DNA of 64,000 nt. Origin: Dermatemys mawii (lineage: Eukaryota; Chordata; Testudines; Dermatemydidae). Position 1 is the first letter of the stretch. Each line of letters opens with the position of its first letter. The stretch spans positions 42,886,804 to 42,950,803 of the forward strand of contig ML677335.1 of the NCBI GenBank assembly GCA_007922305.1, written 5' to 3'. The notes under the pieces are model-generated. The model was not told the DNA's origin. It saw only the letters and a list, made by a program, of their open reading frames with translations, and searched no databases. Of this stretch, positions 1-12,150 are shown in pieces. The translations under genes were made by a program, and so were the position numbers.

Positions 1-1604
1 GCTTGGAACTGGTGAGCCACCTTTCTGTCTGAGAAGACCAGTGGGGTCAGCGAATGAGTTGACAGGGATGAATCTGCTCCAGGGTGTCTCCAAGGAGCAT
101 GCTGCGTGGCGGCCTGACTCTGCAGCGGTGCTTCTTAAGGAAGTGCAGCCACCAAATTGCAGTATAACCAACAGACACCACAATGAATCATCTCAACTGC
201 TCGAGATGAATCACGATTGACCTAGTTTTACAACACGGGATTGTAAAATCAGCCTCCTTGCTCCAGTCTCCTCCACTGCACACAGAGGGGATTCAGCCCT
301 GAGGGGTGAGTGCTGGTAGATCCACAGCTGCCCTATCCCAGGAAGTTTCTCCAGGGGCTAGAAGTAAGTTCTTCTGGGGACTTGGCAGACTGTGGCTGGC
401 AGCAGGATAGTTTCAATAAAGAAATGCATCCCAGGCTACCCTGGCCTTCCCTCATCTTCAATGCTATCCACAGGTCCTCAGTGCATGGGCAGCTATGGAT
501 GTAGACACTAGGGACCATCTAGCAGGTTCTGTCCTGGCTTCTGCTATCACAGACCTCAGAGTGAATCGGCCCCACCTCATTGCTGATATACTACAGTGCG
601 CATTGCTTTTCCTACTACAACAGCTTGAGCGCAGCTTTCTAAGCCAGTTATTTCCATGGTAGGTTTTGCATACAAGATAAACACCTGCTTCTGTCTGTCT
701 CCTCCCGTTCCTCTGTTGAGTCTCTTGTCTGATATCCATTTTAAAAACAATACGCCAGTTTTTCCTCTCAGTTACAATGGTGTAAATCTGGAGTCACTTG
801 CTGTAGACTGAGAGGAGGATTTGACTCATTCTTGTCCCTCCTGTCAATGCTCCCACAAATCTGGCACATTAGCAATTCTTAGCTCACAGCTGCAGTTAAA
901 ATACCTCATTAATCCATACAAAACTCCATGAAAATTGCTGTTGTTTATTACTGAATTGCATGTAGCTGCCCTCTTGGTGAGAGAAGGCCAACCTGCCAAG
1001 TCACAAGAAACACTGTGAGGAAGAGGTGGAGGGTAGAAGGGAATCTGCTTAGTTGGGGAAACAAGAGAAAAGCAAATGTTACAACAGAATAGCCATTCAC
1101 ACCCTAAACACTCACAGCTTGACCACCAAATTGCTAGCCAATGAAAACAACCTGAAATCCAATGAATCATGCATACTAGAGCAACCAGATGTCATAAAAT
1201 CTTACTCCAACTGCACAGAAATGAAAACAGAAAATAGAGGGGAAATATTCGTCAATGTTAATGTAACATCATGTTTAGATGGAAAATAATCCCATGACAA
1301 TATTATTCTGGTTTAGAGGAGATTAAAGATTTCAACATAAAATAATAGAATTGTTGTGCCTGGGTCAAAGTGTGCTCTGATGCACTAGTGCCACCCCACC
1401 AAATTGCTACCATGATTGATCTGACCTAACTCAGAGGGGAATACCCTAGTGAATAAGTAGCTTGTGGAAGATTTTTGTGCATGTGTGAAACTAGACCTCT
1501 TGTCAGACATCCATCTGCCCCATATAATATATGGAATCCTGTTAAATATTGAAGTTAAGGTATTTAAAAGTGAGTCTCTTTAAGTTTACTGTGTGTATGT
1601 TTCT
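1..1604. other. Intergenic, no recognised feature
   Basis: I see no conserved exon, RNA gene or clear repeat here. The open frames are short, lack splice context and resemble no family I know. Base composition is unremarkable for vertebrate intergenic DNA. Confidence 0.5.
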
Positions 1605-1612
1605 TCTCCAGT

Positions 1613-1980
1613 CATAGGCGCCAACTCCGTGGGTGCTCCAGGGCTGGAGCACCCACGTGGTGGCAGCTCCCCACCCCAGTTCACCTCTGCTCTGCCTCCT
1701 CCCCTGAGTGCACCATGTGCCTGCTTCTCCCCTTCCCCCCCACAGCGCTTGCGCCATGAAACAGCTGTTTCATGTGGCTGGGAGGAAGGGGGGAGGAGGG
1801 GAAATGCAGCGCGCTCAGGGGAGGAGGTGGGGCTGAGGTGGGGATGTGGGGGAAGGGCGGAGTTGGGACAGGATCTTTGGGAAAGGGGTTGGAATGGGGG
1901 CGGGGAAGGGGTGGAGCTGGGGCGGGGCCTGGGTGTGGGGTGTGAGCTCCCACTGGCGCCAGGGAAACTTGGCACCTATG
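1613..1980. mobile_element. Non-autonomous hAT-type element (CATAGG family)
   Basis: A GC-rich 368-bp element starts with CATAGGCGCCAAC and ends with TTGGCACCTATG, which are inverted copies of each other. It is flanked by an 8-bp target-site duplication, TCTCCAGT (1605-1612) and TCTCCGGT (1981-1988), with one mismatch. Eight-base duplications are typical of hAT transposons. The inside is G/C-biased and gives long open frames on both strands with no protein similarity, so these are not genes. Related copies lie at 20,533 and 21,545, and possibly in 44,270-44,990. Confidence 0.85.
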
Positions 1981-1988
1981 TCTCCGGT

Positions 1989-4900
1989 TACTTGTCTGAC
2001 TTAACCTCATTGCTTAATGAACTGCCCACTATGTAAACAATCCCAGCTGACTTCCTTTAGCCTGGTTTTTAAAGCTGAAATTTTCAAAGATGCCTAAGGG
2101 AGTTAGATGAAACTCAGTGGTGTTTGGGCAATTATTTCCCTTAGGTGCTTGTGGAAATCCCAACCTAAATTCATACCTGCCTTGTGCACTAGATCAAATC
2201 ACATGTAGTGGCTCATTTCTGTATTCTGATTCTAACCTCTCTTCATGGGAGGATGCTAAGCCTGATGAAAGCCAGATTTCTGCATACTGGGGTGGCCAGC
2301 AGTGCTTTGTCAGTGGTGGGTTCTGGGTCATGCCATCCTTTATGATAGGAGCCAAGAATCATTGTTTTTGCTAGCAAGATAACCAACTGTGGCCTATATA
2401 AACTGTATCACCAAGTTCTGAGTCCTTCCAACTGAGGAGCAAATTCTCCTCTCAGAGACACCATGTAAAGCTGGGGTAACTTCATTAAGTTAAATTGAGT
2501 TACTCTGGGTTTACATAATGTAAATAAGAGCAGAATTTGGTCCAAAGCTGCATTTGGCAGGGCCCATTAGAGGGTTCTATTCTTCTGTCTGGAGGGAATT
2601 ATTGTCATGTCTAAGGTTACTATATAATGGATGTCCAGAGAGTATGGGGAGCTGTGCCTTAGAAATACGTTATCATTATGCAGACCCCACCCTATCATAC
2701 TGGCCAGCAATTTAAATGAAAAATTCCATTACCTTGTCCTATTTTCCTTTGTTCCCTGGTGGTGGGGAGGATAACAGTTATTGCACTTCAAACTAAAAAT
2801 GTAGCCACAAACCCTCATGTGGCATGACGAGGGAATGGCGGAATGAAACAACAAGTGAGCTAGGAAAATGCTAGTGTTGTGTAGGCAGCCACATGTACAT
2901 AATATGTGTTAGTAGCTGAGAGGTCTACGCAAATGCCTTTATGACCTGACTTTGAAAGATGCTGAACACCTGTGGGTCCCATTGCCTTTAACTGGATTTG
3001 TGGGTGCTGAGCACTTCTGAAAACGAAGCCCTTAGGATGAAATCCTGTCTCCAATGGGAGTTTTGCCCAAGGAAACGTGTGTATCAAGTGATTGATGTGA
3101 CACTGTCAAACCAACCAGCACCAAATTTAAACTACTGTCATTTTCTTTATTACAAAGTTCACACATTTCTTCTAGATGTAGAATTTTTCATGAAAAGTAT
3201 CACTTTTTCCATTACAGTAAACAATAAAAATCTGATCTCTGCTTAGGAGCGTTCATATAGTGACAAACCAGTGCCTCTGCATAGCTCAGCATTTACAAAC
3301 AACCCTACCATAACAAACCTATGCAAACAGCCCACCTGTTCTGAGACACTGCAGTAAAAACATCGTCGGGGAAAGCCCAGCACTTTAGGGCAGTCACATA
3401 TTGACAAATCAGAGTGTGCAACTCAGCACAGACATGCTACAATAACAAAGCAGTATGAATGTGTGATGGAAAAAAAAACATTCTGGGAAAGAAACAGATT
3501 TCATATTCAAATGTACAAAGAATGAATGAAAATGAGGGCTTAAAAAAATTAAAATAGCATTTAAAAGATTGTACCAGTGTCCTGTTGAAATGCTATAATG
3601 TTTGTGTTGATACTAGGATTGTTTCTCTGTTGTATTTCTTTGTCAGAACCATCAGCCCTGGGCTACATTGCAGAGTGCCGGGAGGCGGGAAGGTTTTGAA
3701 CTAAGATACGCAACTTCAGCTACAAGTTAGAGCGCTATAAAATGTAAGTGTAAACAAGCCCCAAGAAGAGAGTTTTACCTTCAAGCCGCACAGCCATAAA
3801 ACTATCATGTTACCTTGTCTTCTCTCACTTAGTTTTCCTTACTTCTCACCACTAATGTGACCTTTGATGACTGTTTCATGCACAGACAAACATGCATTTG
3901 TTACAATGAAGATTTGAGGTAAAACTCCAATTACTGAATGCATTTAGTGCTGAGAATGGAATAAGGAATCCATGTCAGGAGCTGGATACACAATAAACTA
4001 TCCCTGCCACAGCCTATCAAGCATATTTTTCAGACTGATTGTAGCCTGCAGAATATGTAGCATTTGTCAGAGCTTGGACTTTAACCATAAGCAAAAGTGT
4101 GAGCAGGATGAGAATCCATGCACAGCACAAACCACCTTTGTTCTGCAAGTCTTTGGCATGTTTTTTCAGAAAGCGTTTTCATTTTCTGGCTGGATTACGC
4201 AGTGACAGTTAAACATAGTGATCATTCTGGGTTTGCCAAACCTATGTGGAAATAGTTTCCTTTTGCAGGTGCTTCCTATGCTGTTTCCTACTGTTGCAGC
4301 ATGTCCAGAGAAGAGCAAAACTTCAAACTGTACATAAAGTATTTTTAATTGTGATACCCCATGGCCCATTTCTCTAGGGTGCAGAAGAGCTCTGTCTGAC
4401 AACACTGGGTCTCACTATGACAGATATGAGCTCTTACTGCTGGTAGAGGAAATATACCACAACTTCTGGGGCTTCTCTTACTTCCTCACAACAACCCGAG
4501 ATCACTGACACCGATATTTCTCTCACAACCACAGCAGTCAGGAGTTACACACAGTAGTTACTGGTGCTGCTCTGCATGCCAGCCATAGGATCCACCACAG
4601 TCATTGCTGCTCCTCTCATTTCTGGGAATGAATGGCTCATACATGGGGCAAAAAGTAGAATCTTTCAGAATTCAGTATCCCATATCACATTGTCCAGCCA
4701 CCCAGTCCTGCTGTGTAGATACCATTTACCCCATGACATTTCCCCAATATTTTGGGAATATTTCCAGTTAGCAGTAAGGATGAGCCTAACTTGCAAAGGG
4801 CAATCCCGATGTGAATTTTTCCTATGGGAAGATGATCAACTCCGTGGTTTTCCTTTGGGCTCCTGTTAGTTCTGATAATGATTAGATGGTAGGACAATAG

Positions 4901-5425
4901 TACACAGAGTGGCTAATTCCCAGTGATTACTTCTCTGCACCATGTAGTTTGATTGACAAATTGTTACTTTTGTTCTTAAATCAGCAAGATCCAATATCCT
5001 GATTCATAGTGTGGAAAAAAGATTAAAAAAATGAAGACTATAAATAGGCAAGGAAACAAATTTGAGATCAAGGGCCTACGATATCTGGAGTCAAGGACTG
5101 TTGGAGGAGGGAGCATCATACAGCTATGTTGTAGGGAGTGACTCATGAATACACAGTATGCATCTCCAACTGTTCGATAATTGTAGTGTTGTGGTTTGTG
5201 GAACATAGAGATTAGGAGAATCTGGTAGCAGAAGAAGCTACAAATTATGGTTTAGCCAATCCACTATAGACTATGATTCAATTCAAACCCAGTGGATGCT
5301 ACCAGCTAGGGAGCGAAACTTTAGCTGCATTCAAACAAAATCCAGCCTTTCTCAGGCAGAATGATCTATTTTTCTTTGCCTTACCCCTGGGAGTTACACG
5401 TCTTGGAATTGGGAACATTTCTAGA
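1989..5425. other. Intergenic, AT-rich, mostly unrecognised
   Basis: No coding exon was recognised. Around 2,430-2,545 there is a short piece resembling an old dispersed amniote repeat (the motif GCAGAATTTGGTCC after a GAGTTACTC core). A stretch near 3,660-3,765 with AGCGCTATAA and GTGTAAACAAGCC resembles the end of a Harbinger MITE but has no clear partner end. Confidence 0.4.
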
Positions 5426-5433
5426 CCTGGAAG

Positions 5434-6203
5434 CAGGGCCGTCCCTAGCCATTTGGGTGCCCTATGTAGCCCACCCCACGGGGGAGCTGTGTGCAGGCCC
5501 AGGCCTCCTCCCACCCAGAGCCTGGGATGCAGGAACTGTGGGAGGCCAGTTTTGGCGGGCCCATAGGCCCAGAGTGGCCCGGTGCATTAGCGAGGGGCCA
5601 AGAGGAGCCCATTCTGTTTCCCTCGCTCCAACCACAGCTGTGTGGCTGGGGAGAGGGGGCTTGGGGAAAGGGATCCACCCCCACATACTCACTGGCAGCA
5701 GTGGGAAGCGGAGCACCCCGGCCCCAGCCTGCTCTACTCTGCCAGCTCCAAGCCGTGGTGCTCTGCTTCCCGCTGCCGGTGAGAGTCGGGGATGGTCCTT
5801 TCCCCATCTTGAGTGACATGGCTGGGGCTGGGGCAAGGGAAGTGGAGCAGGCTGGGGCCACGCCACTCCATTTCCCGCCGCCAGTGAGTGTTGAGGGCGA
5901 TCCTTTTCACGCCCTCACTGGTGGTGGGAAGTGGAGCAATTTGGCTGGGAGCTGGCGGAGTAGAGCAGGCTGGGGCCAGGTTACTCTGCTTGCCACCACT
6001 GCCAGTGAGTGCAGGGTCACTGGGGGAAGATGTGGAATGGGGGAAAGCCGGGGCGGAACAGGGAGGATGGATAAGAAGTGGGGCAGAGGGAGTTGTTGGA
6101 GGTCCCACACCCTCCTAGGGATGGCCCTGCCCTTCCAGTGGTCGCAGCCGGGAGAGCCGGTGGAGGGATATGCGTATGCTGCATATGCCTAAGGACGGCC
6201 GTG
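5434..6203. mobile_element. Non-autonomous hAT-type element with GC-rich internal repeats
   Basis: The 770-bp element is bounded by inverted ends, CAGGGCCGTCCCTAG on the left and CTAAGGACGGCCGTG on the right. The 8-bp target-site duplication CCTGGAAG is exact (5426-5433 and 6204-6211). Inside, a unit with GTGGGAAGCGGAGCA and CAGCCTGCTCTACTC motifs recurs several times in diverged form on both strands. This explains the long spurious frames in this interval. Confidence 0.9.
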
Positions 6204-6211
6204 CCTGGAAG

Positions 6212-8965
6212 ATAAAAATTGGCCCATCACAAGTTCCCATCACTCCCCTTTTTACATTCTCTCCATTCTCCCTTAGCACACTGCAGGCTGTAGTTTCCTC
6301 TCAGAAAACATCTTTGCCCCATGGGGATGAAACTTGTCCAACATTCAGGAATTATGCACCATAGTTACTATCCTCAAATTGTGACACGTCAGTGTTTGCC
6401 AGAGGCTCTTGGGTTGCTCAAATAATAAAAGATGAGCCAGCCATCTCAGCCAAAATCCAAACCCTTCTCTGGGGCCAGTATTACTGGAATATCTCTGATG
6501 CAAATCTCTCTCCAATTTTAGCAACCACCACCCCTTTATACACAAGTTTTCCACTCAAATATCTATTGAGGGCTCCTTTTCTGCCTGCTTTCATCAACCT
6601 TTAGCCTGCTCCTGGTCATAATGAATAGCCATATCCAAATGGTGGGTAACCAGCAGGAGACACTGACTGCAAAAGTGAGAATTAGAATGGACTGACTTTG
6701 GCTGGGGGTGAACTGTGAGCCTTCCCCACCAGCCATCTTAGTGACCAGGCATTGTGGTCCTGCTTCTCCTCTCATTTACTCAGCTTGTACATTAGCATAG
6801 CTCTGTTCAGTTATTCCTAATTTACACCAGTATAAGTGAGAAGCTCCCAGGCCCTGTGAGTTCAACCTGGCAGACTAAGTTAGGACATAGCAAATATCTC
6901 TCCATCATACCACCCCTCAAAGAGGCTAATGCAGAACAATCCTCTCTGGTGAGAAGCCATCCCCAGTGAGCAAGTGTCAGGAGACAGCTGGATGCAGATG
7001 GCAGGAGAGGATCAGTCATTTGCTTCTGACACCCAAGGAAGAACCCTGTCTCTGAGACTAGCAGTAATGATAAATAATAGCATCTTCTACTGGGGCTCCC
7101 AAAGTGCTTTGCAGTCTAATTAATTAAACTCCACAACTTTCCATCATCATAGGCAGTTGTTCTTATCCTTTCACAGCTAGGGAAACTGAACATCGTGTCG
7201 GTGACTTCCAAAGGTTACATAGTAAGTGAGTGGCAGAGCTGGGACCAGTTCCCACATCTTTGGACTCCCAGTAGTGTGCTTCAGTCAAGAAACCATGCTT
7301 CTGGTCCCCAAGACAGAAGCACAAGAAGCAATGGGTGGCGGTATCCGGGGACTGCCCAAGAAGATACCTCTACTCCAAGTCTGGGATTTTCAAAGATGCC
7401 TGCTAAAGTATGTCAACACAGCAAGTGGCAGCCTGCAGCAGCAAGTCACAACCTGGACTCACTCTGTGGCATTAAAAATAGCTTTGTAGACATTGCGGCT
7501 TGAACTGGAGCTCAGGCTGTGAAGCCTACGGAGGCAGTTGGACTTCACAGCCCAGCTGCAATGTCCACATTGCTATATTTAGCACCTAAGTCTGTTGATT
7601 CCAGCTCTGAGCCTTGCTGCTGCAGGCCAAGTAGCTGTATCCCAAGAGTTTGGTACTCGATTCCCCATGAATTTAGATAAGACTTGGGTGCCTAACTCTG
7701 TAACTCTCCTTTGAAAATCACAGCCCAGAAGCCCACAGGGAAGGTGGCAGGAGATGGCCAAGGGTTTTCCTGTAGCCAGCTGAGAAGAACCCTGTGCTGT
7801 AGATATTCATCCATGGATTGCAGGCAAGAGGAAGGAGCTGGGGTTTGGACAGATGAGTTTTGTGACTGATTACCTGGTCCATGGCTTTCTGTACTGGTCC
7901 CAATCACTTGCAGTGACAATGTGACACACAGCCGGGAGTGGGTGGGACAGATTCACAGCACAACAGGAAAAGCCAAAAAACATAGAAAATGTTTAGAATG
8001 AGCTGAAAACATTGAATTGTTCATGGTGTATTATTCTCAGGAGAGACAGATCCTGGCAGTGATGCACTAGACTAGAGAAAGGAATGTACTAGAAGCAGCA
8101 TCTAAAGGACTGTATAGGCAATTCAATACACATTCTGTCTCCATCGATCTCTTGAGCCACAAAATCATTCTCATGCTGCTTCCCTCAACAGGTGATGCTA
8201 TGACCACCACAGACAACTTAATGACATGGGCCCACCCGCCCCCACTTCTGGGATTTTTGAACACCCAGTTCCAGCAGGAAGTCCTGAGTGATGCACTGAC
8301 TTGTCTAGTCTGGCACTGCAATATATAAGCGGTGAGTTATTACATAGCCCCCATGTCCCAACCACTTCCCCTGAGTTCCCTCTGCAATGTCCCTGGCTTT
8401 GTGGCTCAGAAGTGTGAGAGTGGTATTCTGAGAGGAGAGGCTAAGTCTCCTCCCTCTGGAGTCCCCTCTCTTTTCTGGGAAGAGTTATGATGCTATAGCA
8501 CTGTTCAATACACCAGAGAAGGTTAGAGAGCTAGTTTGCTCTAACAGAACCTTTTCACGCATCATAATTCATCATAATTAAGGAGTTTCTCAACCCTGCT
8601 GTCAATGAGCCAGAAAAGTTGTGAAAACCTGCTTGGGTCCCAGGAGGAGATTTTTTCCCAACTGAACATCACACTTAAGACATCCCAGGTTATGAGAGAC
8701 AGAATGAAGAGAAGCCAAAGCATTGAAAGCCACTCCCAAAAGATTTGTGCAAAGCAGGAAAGAATCAGAGAGGGGAATGAGAGAAAATTAATGTGCTACT
8801 TTAGGGATTCTCAACAGCAGCCTGGGTTTCAGAGCAGTGGGGGAGAGTTTAAAGATAAACAAGCATGCGTTAGGAAGGGGTGTTGGGACTAATAAATCTT
8901 GTGGGAATGGAGACAACAGTAGTTCTTTAAAGGGGAGGCTTCCTGAGACCTGAGCAGGTCATCTC
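6212..8965. other. Intergenic with an embedded MIR-like SINE
   Basis: No gene was recognised apart from the SINE listed separately. Open frames are short and lack context. The long frames at 8,605-8,892 and 8,067-8,321 match no family I can name. Confidence 0.4.
7045..7275 (+). repeat. CORE-SINE (MIR-like) fragment
   Basis: The order of blocks is that of a MIR: a segment with CAAAGTGCTTTGCA, then TTTCACAGCTAGGGAAACTGA, then AGTGAGTGGCAGAGCTGGGA. It is diverged and has no clear duplication. These SINEs are old in amniotes. Confidence 0.7.
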
Positions 8966-8973
8966 TGTGGTAG

Positions 8974-9230
8974 TCAGTGATCACTCAGTGCTTGCAAGAG
9001 ATCTGCTTTATTCTCACCTGGTTCTAACTGGCTGTGCATAATAACAAGAGCTTCACAGCAACCAGCCCAGAGTCTCTGTCTGAGATGCTCAGCCCTTCTG
9101 GGCTCTTTTGCTTGACACCGGCTGAATTTTTGGCCTATGTGACAAGCCTTAATTACTTCCTCAATGTCATTGTTCATTAAAAGCCAGTATAAAATATCTC
9201 TGGCCCTTCTCTTAGATTTTTCCATCTTTA
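8974..9230 (-). pseudogene. Ty3/gypsy-type integrase N-terminal remnant
   Basis: On the minus strand an 83-codon frame reads with the pattern of a gypsy integrase zinc-binding region: KSKRRARDILYW, then MNNDIEE, then a CxxxQKF block and QAKEPRR. In intact elements this segment follows the RNase H domain and carries an HHCC zinc site; here the second CxxC position is lost. No RT or LTR of the same element was found next to it. It is a dead fragment. Confidence 0.6.
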
Positions 9231-9450
9231 AGTGTCCTGCTTTTAATGTCTCTCTCCCACATTGAATGTCTATTGTTCCCCAGGTTCAGCAGTTCCCTAG
9301 CATAATCCCCAACCTTTCTGATCCCATGGAAGCCCAAACACCTCAACCCATTGGGTCAAGGATGCTTGGATCAGGGAGCAGATTGCTGAGAAGAGTCAAG
9401 GGGAGCAGATACACTCCACAGCAATGTCCAAGCTGGATCCACATGGGAGT

Positions 9451-10369
9451 TGTGATAAATGAAGGTGTGGGGCTCCTTTTTATGGGCACCCAGCCAGCCA
9501 CTTAACTATGAAATCCCTGTTAGTAGCTGTTCTCTGTTTGTTTTACCTGTAAAGAGTTAAAAAAGCCCACAGGTAAAAGGAAGGGAGTGGGCACCTGACC
9601 ATAAGAACCATGGGAGGGCTAGAACTCTTTAAACTTGGGGAAAAAACTTTCCCTTTATTTTTCTGTTGTTGTTCTCTCCGGAGAGGAGACACAGAGCAGC
9701 AATGCTGTAAGAAGCTTGCACCAGGTATGAAAAATCATCAAATAATGCCTAGAAACCACGTATTTAAAACTACAGATATGAAGGTAGATCAGAAAATGTC
9801 TTGGAAGACGTGATTAGGTTTATCTCCTTAATTTCTCTAAGGCTTGTGGACTCCTCTTTGCTACCCCCAGGTGCTTTTGTTTGCTTGTAACGTTTAAGCT
9901 GGACCTCAAGAAAGTTATTTTAATGCTTAATCCTTGTAAGTGGTGCTTTTTAAAATCTGGCAATAGTCAGAGTTTTTAGATTTATTTTTATCTTTTTATT
10001 TTTAATAACATTAACCATTTTTAAGAACAGGATTGAGTTTTTGTGTCCTAAGAGCTTTGTGCATATGTTGTTTAATTAGCTGGTGGCAACAGCTGATTTC
10101 CTTTGTTTTCTTTCTCAACTCTTTCCTCATGTGTGTGTGAAATGGCTTGAGGGTACCCCATAGGGAGGAATTCCCAAGCACGCCTTCTTGGGCTCAGAGG
10201 GGTTTTTTTTCATTTGGGTGGTGGCAGTATCTACCCATCAAAGGTGAGAGAGAAGCTGTAAGCTTGGGAGTTTAATACAAGCCTGACGTGGCCAGTATTA
10301 ATTTTTAGAGCCCTTGTGGGCTCCCATGTTCTGCACTCGAAGTTCCAGAGTGGGGAATCAGCCTTGACA
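9451..10369 (+). mobile_element. Solo LTR with 5-bp target-site duplication
   Basis: The 919-bp sequence begins TGTGATAAATGAAGG and ends GGAATCAGCCTTGACA, giving the TG...CA ends of an LTR. It is flanked on both sides by GGAGT (9446-9450 and 10370-10374), an exact 5-bp duplication. No internal retroviral region adjoins it, so it is a solo LTR left by recombination. The strand is assigned from the resemblance of the TG end to turtle LTR families I recall. Confidence 0.8.
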
Positions 10370-11934
10370 GGAGTCAGTGCTTCTTGAAGCTGCATTAATG
10401 CCAAATCTTTGCCTATATCCCTACTGGATGAGGTGGGATGGGGTGGGATGGCAGACCTGCAGGCTGAGGAACAGTAGCAGCTTGGCTGCAGACAGGATGG
10501 CCAGCTATCATCTGCATACCATGTGGATGCAGCTTTCTGTTCCAGCAGGGCTTGTATGGGGGGCATGCCCTTAGTCACCACCATATCCTTTCCCTCTAAG
10601 GTGGGCATTCACAGGAAATCTGGCAAGATGAAGCTCAGGTTGTGTCCTAGGTTCTCTGTCCCACACACTGGGCTTTGGGCCAGGAAGGTTGTATATGTAC
10701 ATGGTACTGATTTCAGACCCGTCTCTCCCATCCTTCCTTGCAGTGCAGAGTTGGGCATGTTACCACTTTACTTGGGAATACAGTTTTTTTATTCCAGTTA
10801 ATGCAAGGCACCAAAGTATAATTGTTTTATACATGGTCAAACAATCAGCGGTGTTGACATGGGTGTGGCTGCCTCTTGTAATCCTTGGCATCTTTATGTG
10901 CCTCTTTGCTCTGCAGTGCTATTCTGGGACTGAGCATCTTCCCACAACATGAGAGAACTGAAACTGTCTGATGTGACTTATATAATGGGCTTGCCACAGA
11001 AGGTCTGCTAGTAGAATTTACCTGAAGGCATTTCAAAACAGCTTGCTGTGGATGGATATATGACATGTCAGTAGATCAGAAGAATTAGCCAACGCCTGGG
11101 AAACAAACTTAATAGGCGGAGTGGCATAGACACAGCAGAGCCTGCTGGAGTACACAGAGGCTGAGCCACTGATCTCTCCCCAGGGGGTCAAGGCAGCAAG
11201 GCTCATTCACAGTTGTGGGGACTAGTGTATGGAGATTGGGTCCCAGGCTTTGGGAGGGAAGATGTAGGGAGATGCCAGAATTGATAGGGCCATGGAAACT
11301 TATCTGGGGGGAGGGGAAAAGGAGTTGTTTTAACTTGAAAGAGCTTCATGGGTTTGGCATGATCATTAACTATAAAACATCAGAGGAGAAAGAAAATAGA
11401 CTCTAACTCTCCTTGCATCCTTTAGGATATTACTAGTATTGGCTTGGCTAGGCAACCCACAGCAAGTGTTCCACAGCAAGCAAGTCTGGACTTTACGAAT
11501 GAAACCTGCTGGAACTCAAGGAGAGGTGCGTTGTGCCTTCCTCTGCTAGGAACATGGTTTTGCTTTGTGGGGGATGGGTCTCAGTGCTGCAGGGGAGGAG
11601 GGGAAATAAAAAGAACCTGGCTACCCATCATAAACCATCATCAGTGCCAAGTGGATGCCTTGAAGATCAACTAGTGTGTTAAGCTTCTGTGTGTCCCTAA
11701 TGCACCCCCGGGCATGAGTCCTGAACTGATTTTAACTTGCTTCAGATCCAGCCTCCAGTTATGGCTGTAAAAGGATATTGGTTGGAGCCTGATCTCCCGC
11801 TGAGACAGATTTCACTTGGGAGTTAGGAACCTAAATACCATTAAAAATCTGTGCCCTAACCTGTTTAGATGCCTTTGAAAAATCCCATTAGGCATCCATA
11901 TGCATCTTTAGGCACCTAAATACATTTGCAAATC

Positions 11935-12150
11935 TGACCCTTCATCTCTGTGGGCTTCAGTATCTCATCAGTAAAGTGGGACTTTTAATAATTCCTTTCT
12001 CCCACCCTTTGTCTGTTTAGACTATAAGCTCTTTGGGGAAGGGTGTATCTTTTACTCTGTGTTTGTACAAGCACCTAGCACAATGGGGCTCCAATCCTAG
12101 TTGGGGCCCTTTCAGCATTATTACAATACGAATACATAATAATAAATGGC
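11935..12150 (+). repeat. L2/CORE-SINE-type 3' tail
   Basis: The stretch has ACTATAAGCTCTTTGGGG, then TGTTTGTACAAGCACCTAGCACAATGGGG split by small changes, and ends in an AATAATAAAT tail. This order is the 3' end shared by old amniote L2-like LINEs and their SINEs. A similar tail occurs at 31,915-31,990. Confidence 0.6.

Noticed and set aside
1586..2036. 129-147-codon frames on both strands
   Set aside because: They are inside or overlapping the CATAGG-family hAT element.
5361..6192. Long overlapping frames of 151 and 233 codons as possible genes
   Set aside because: They lie mostly within a hAT element with precise ends, are on both strands, and are explained by its GC-rich repeated units. 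No domain is visible.
8605..8892. 95-codon frame rich in charged residues
   Set aside because: No recognisable family, and repeats surround it. Not supportable as a gene.
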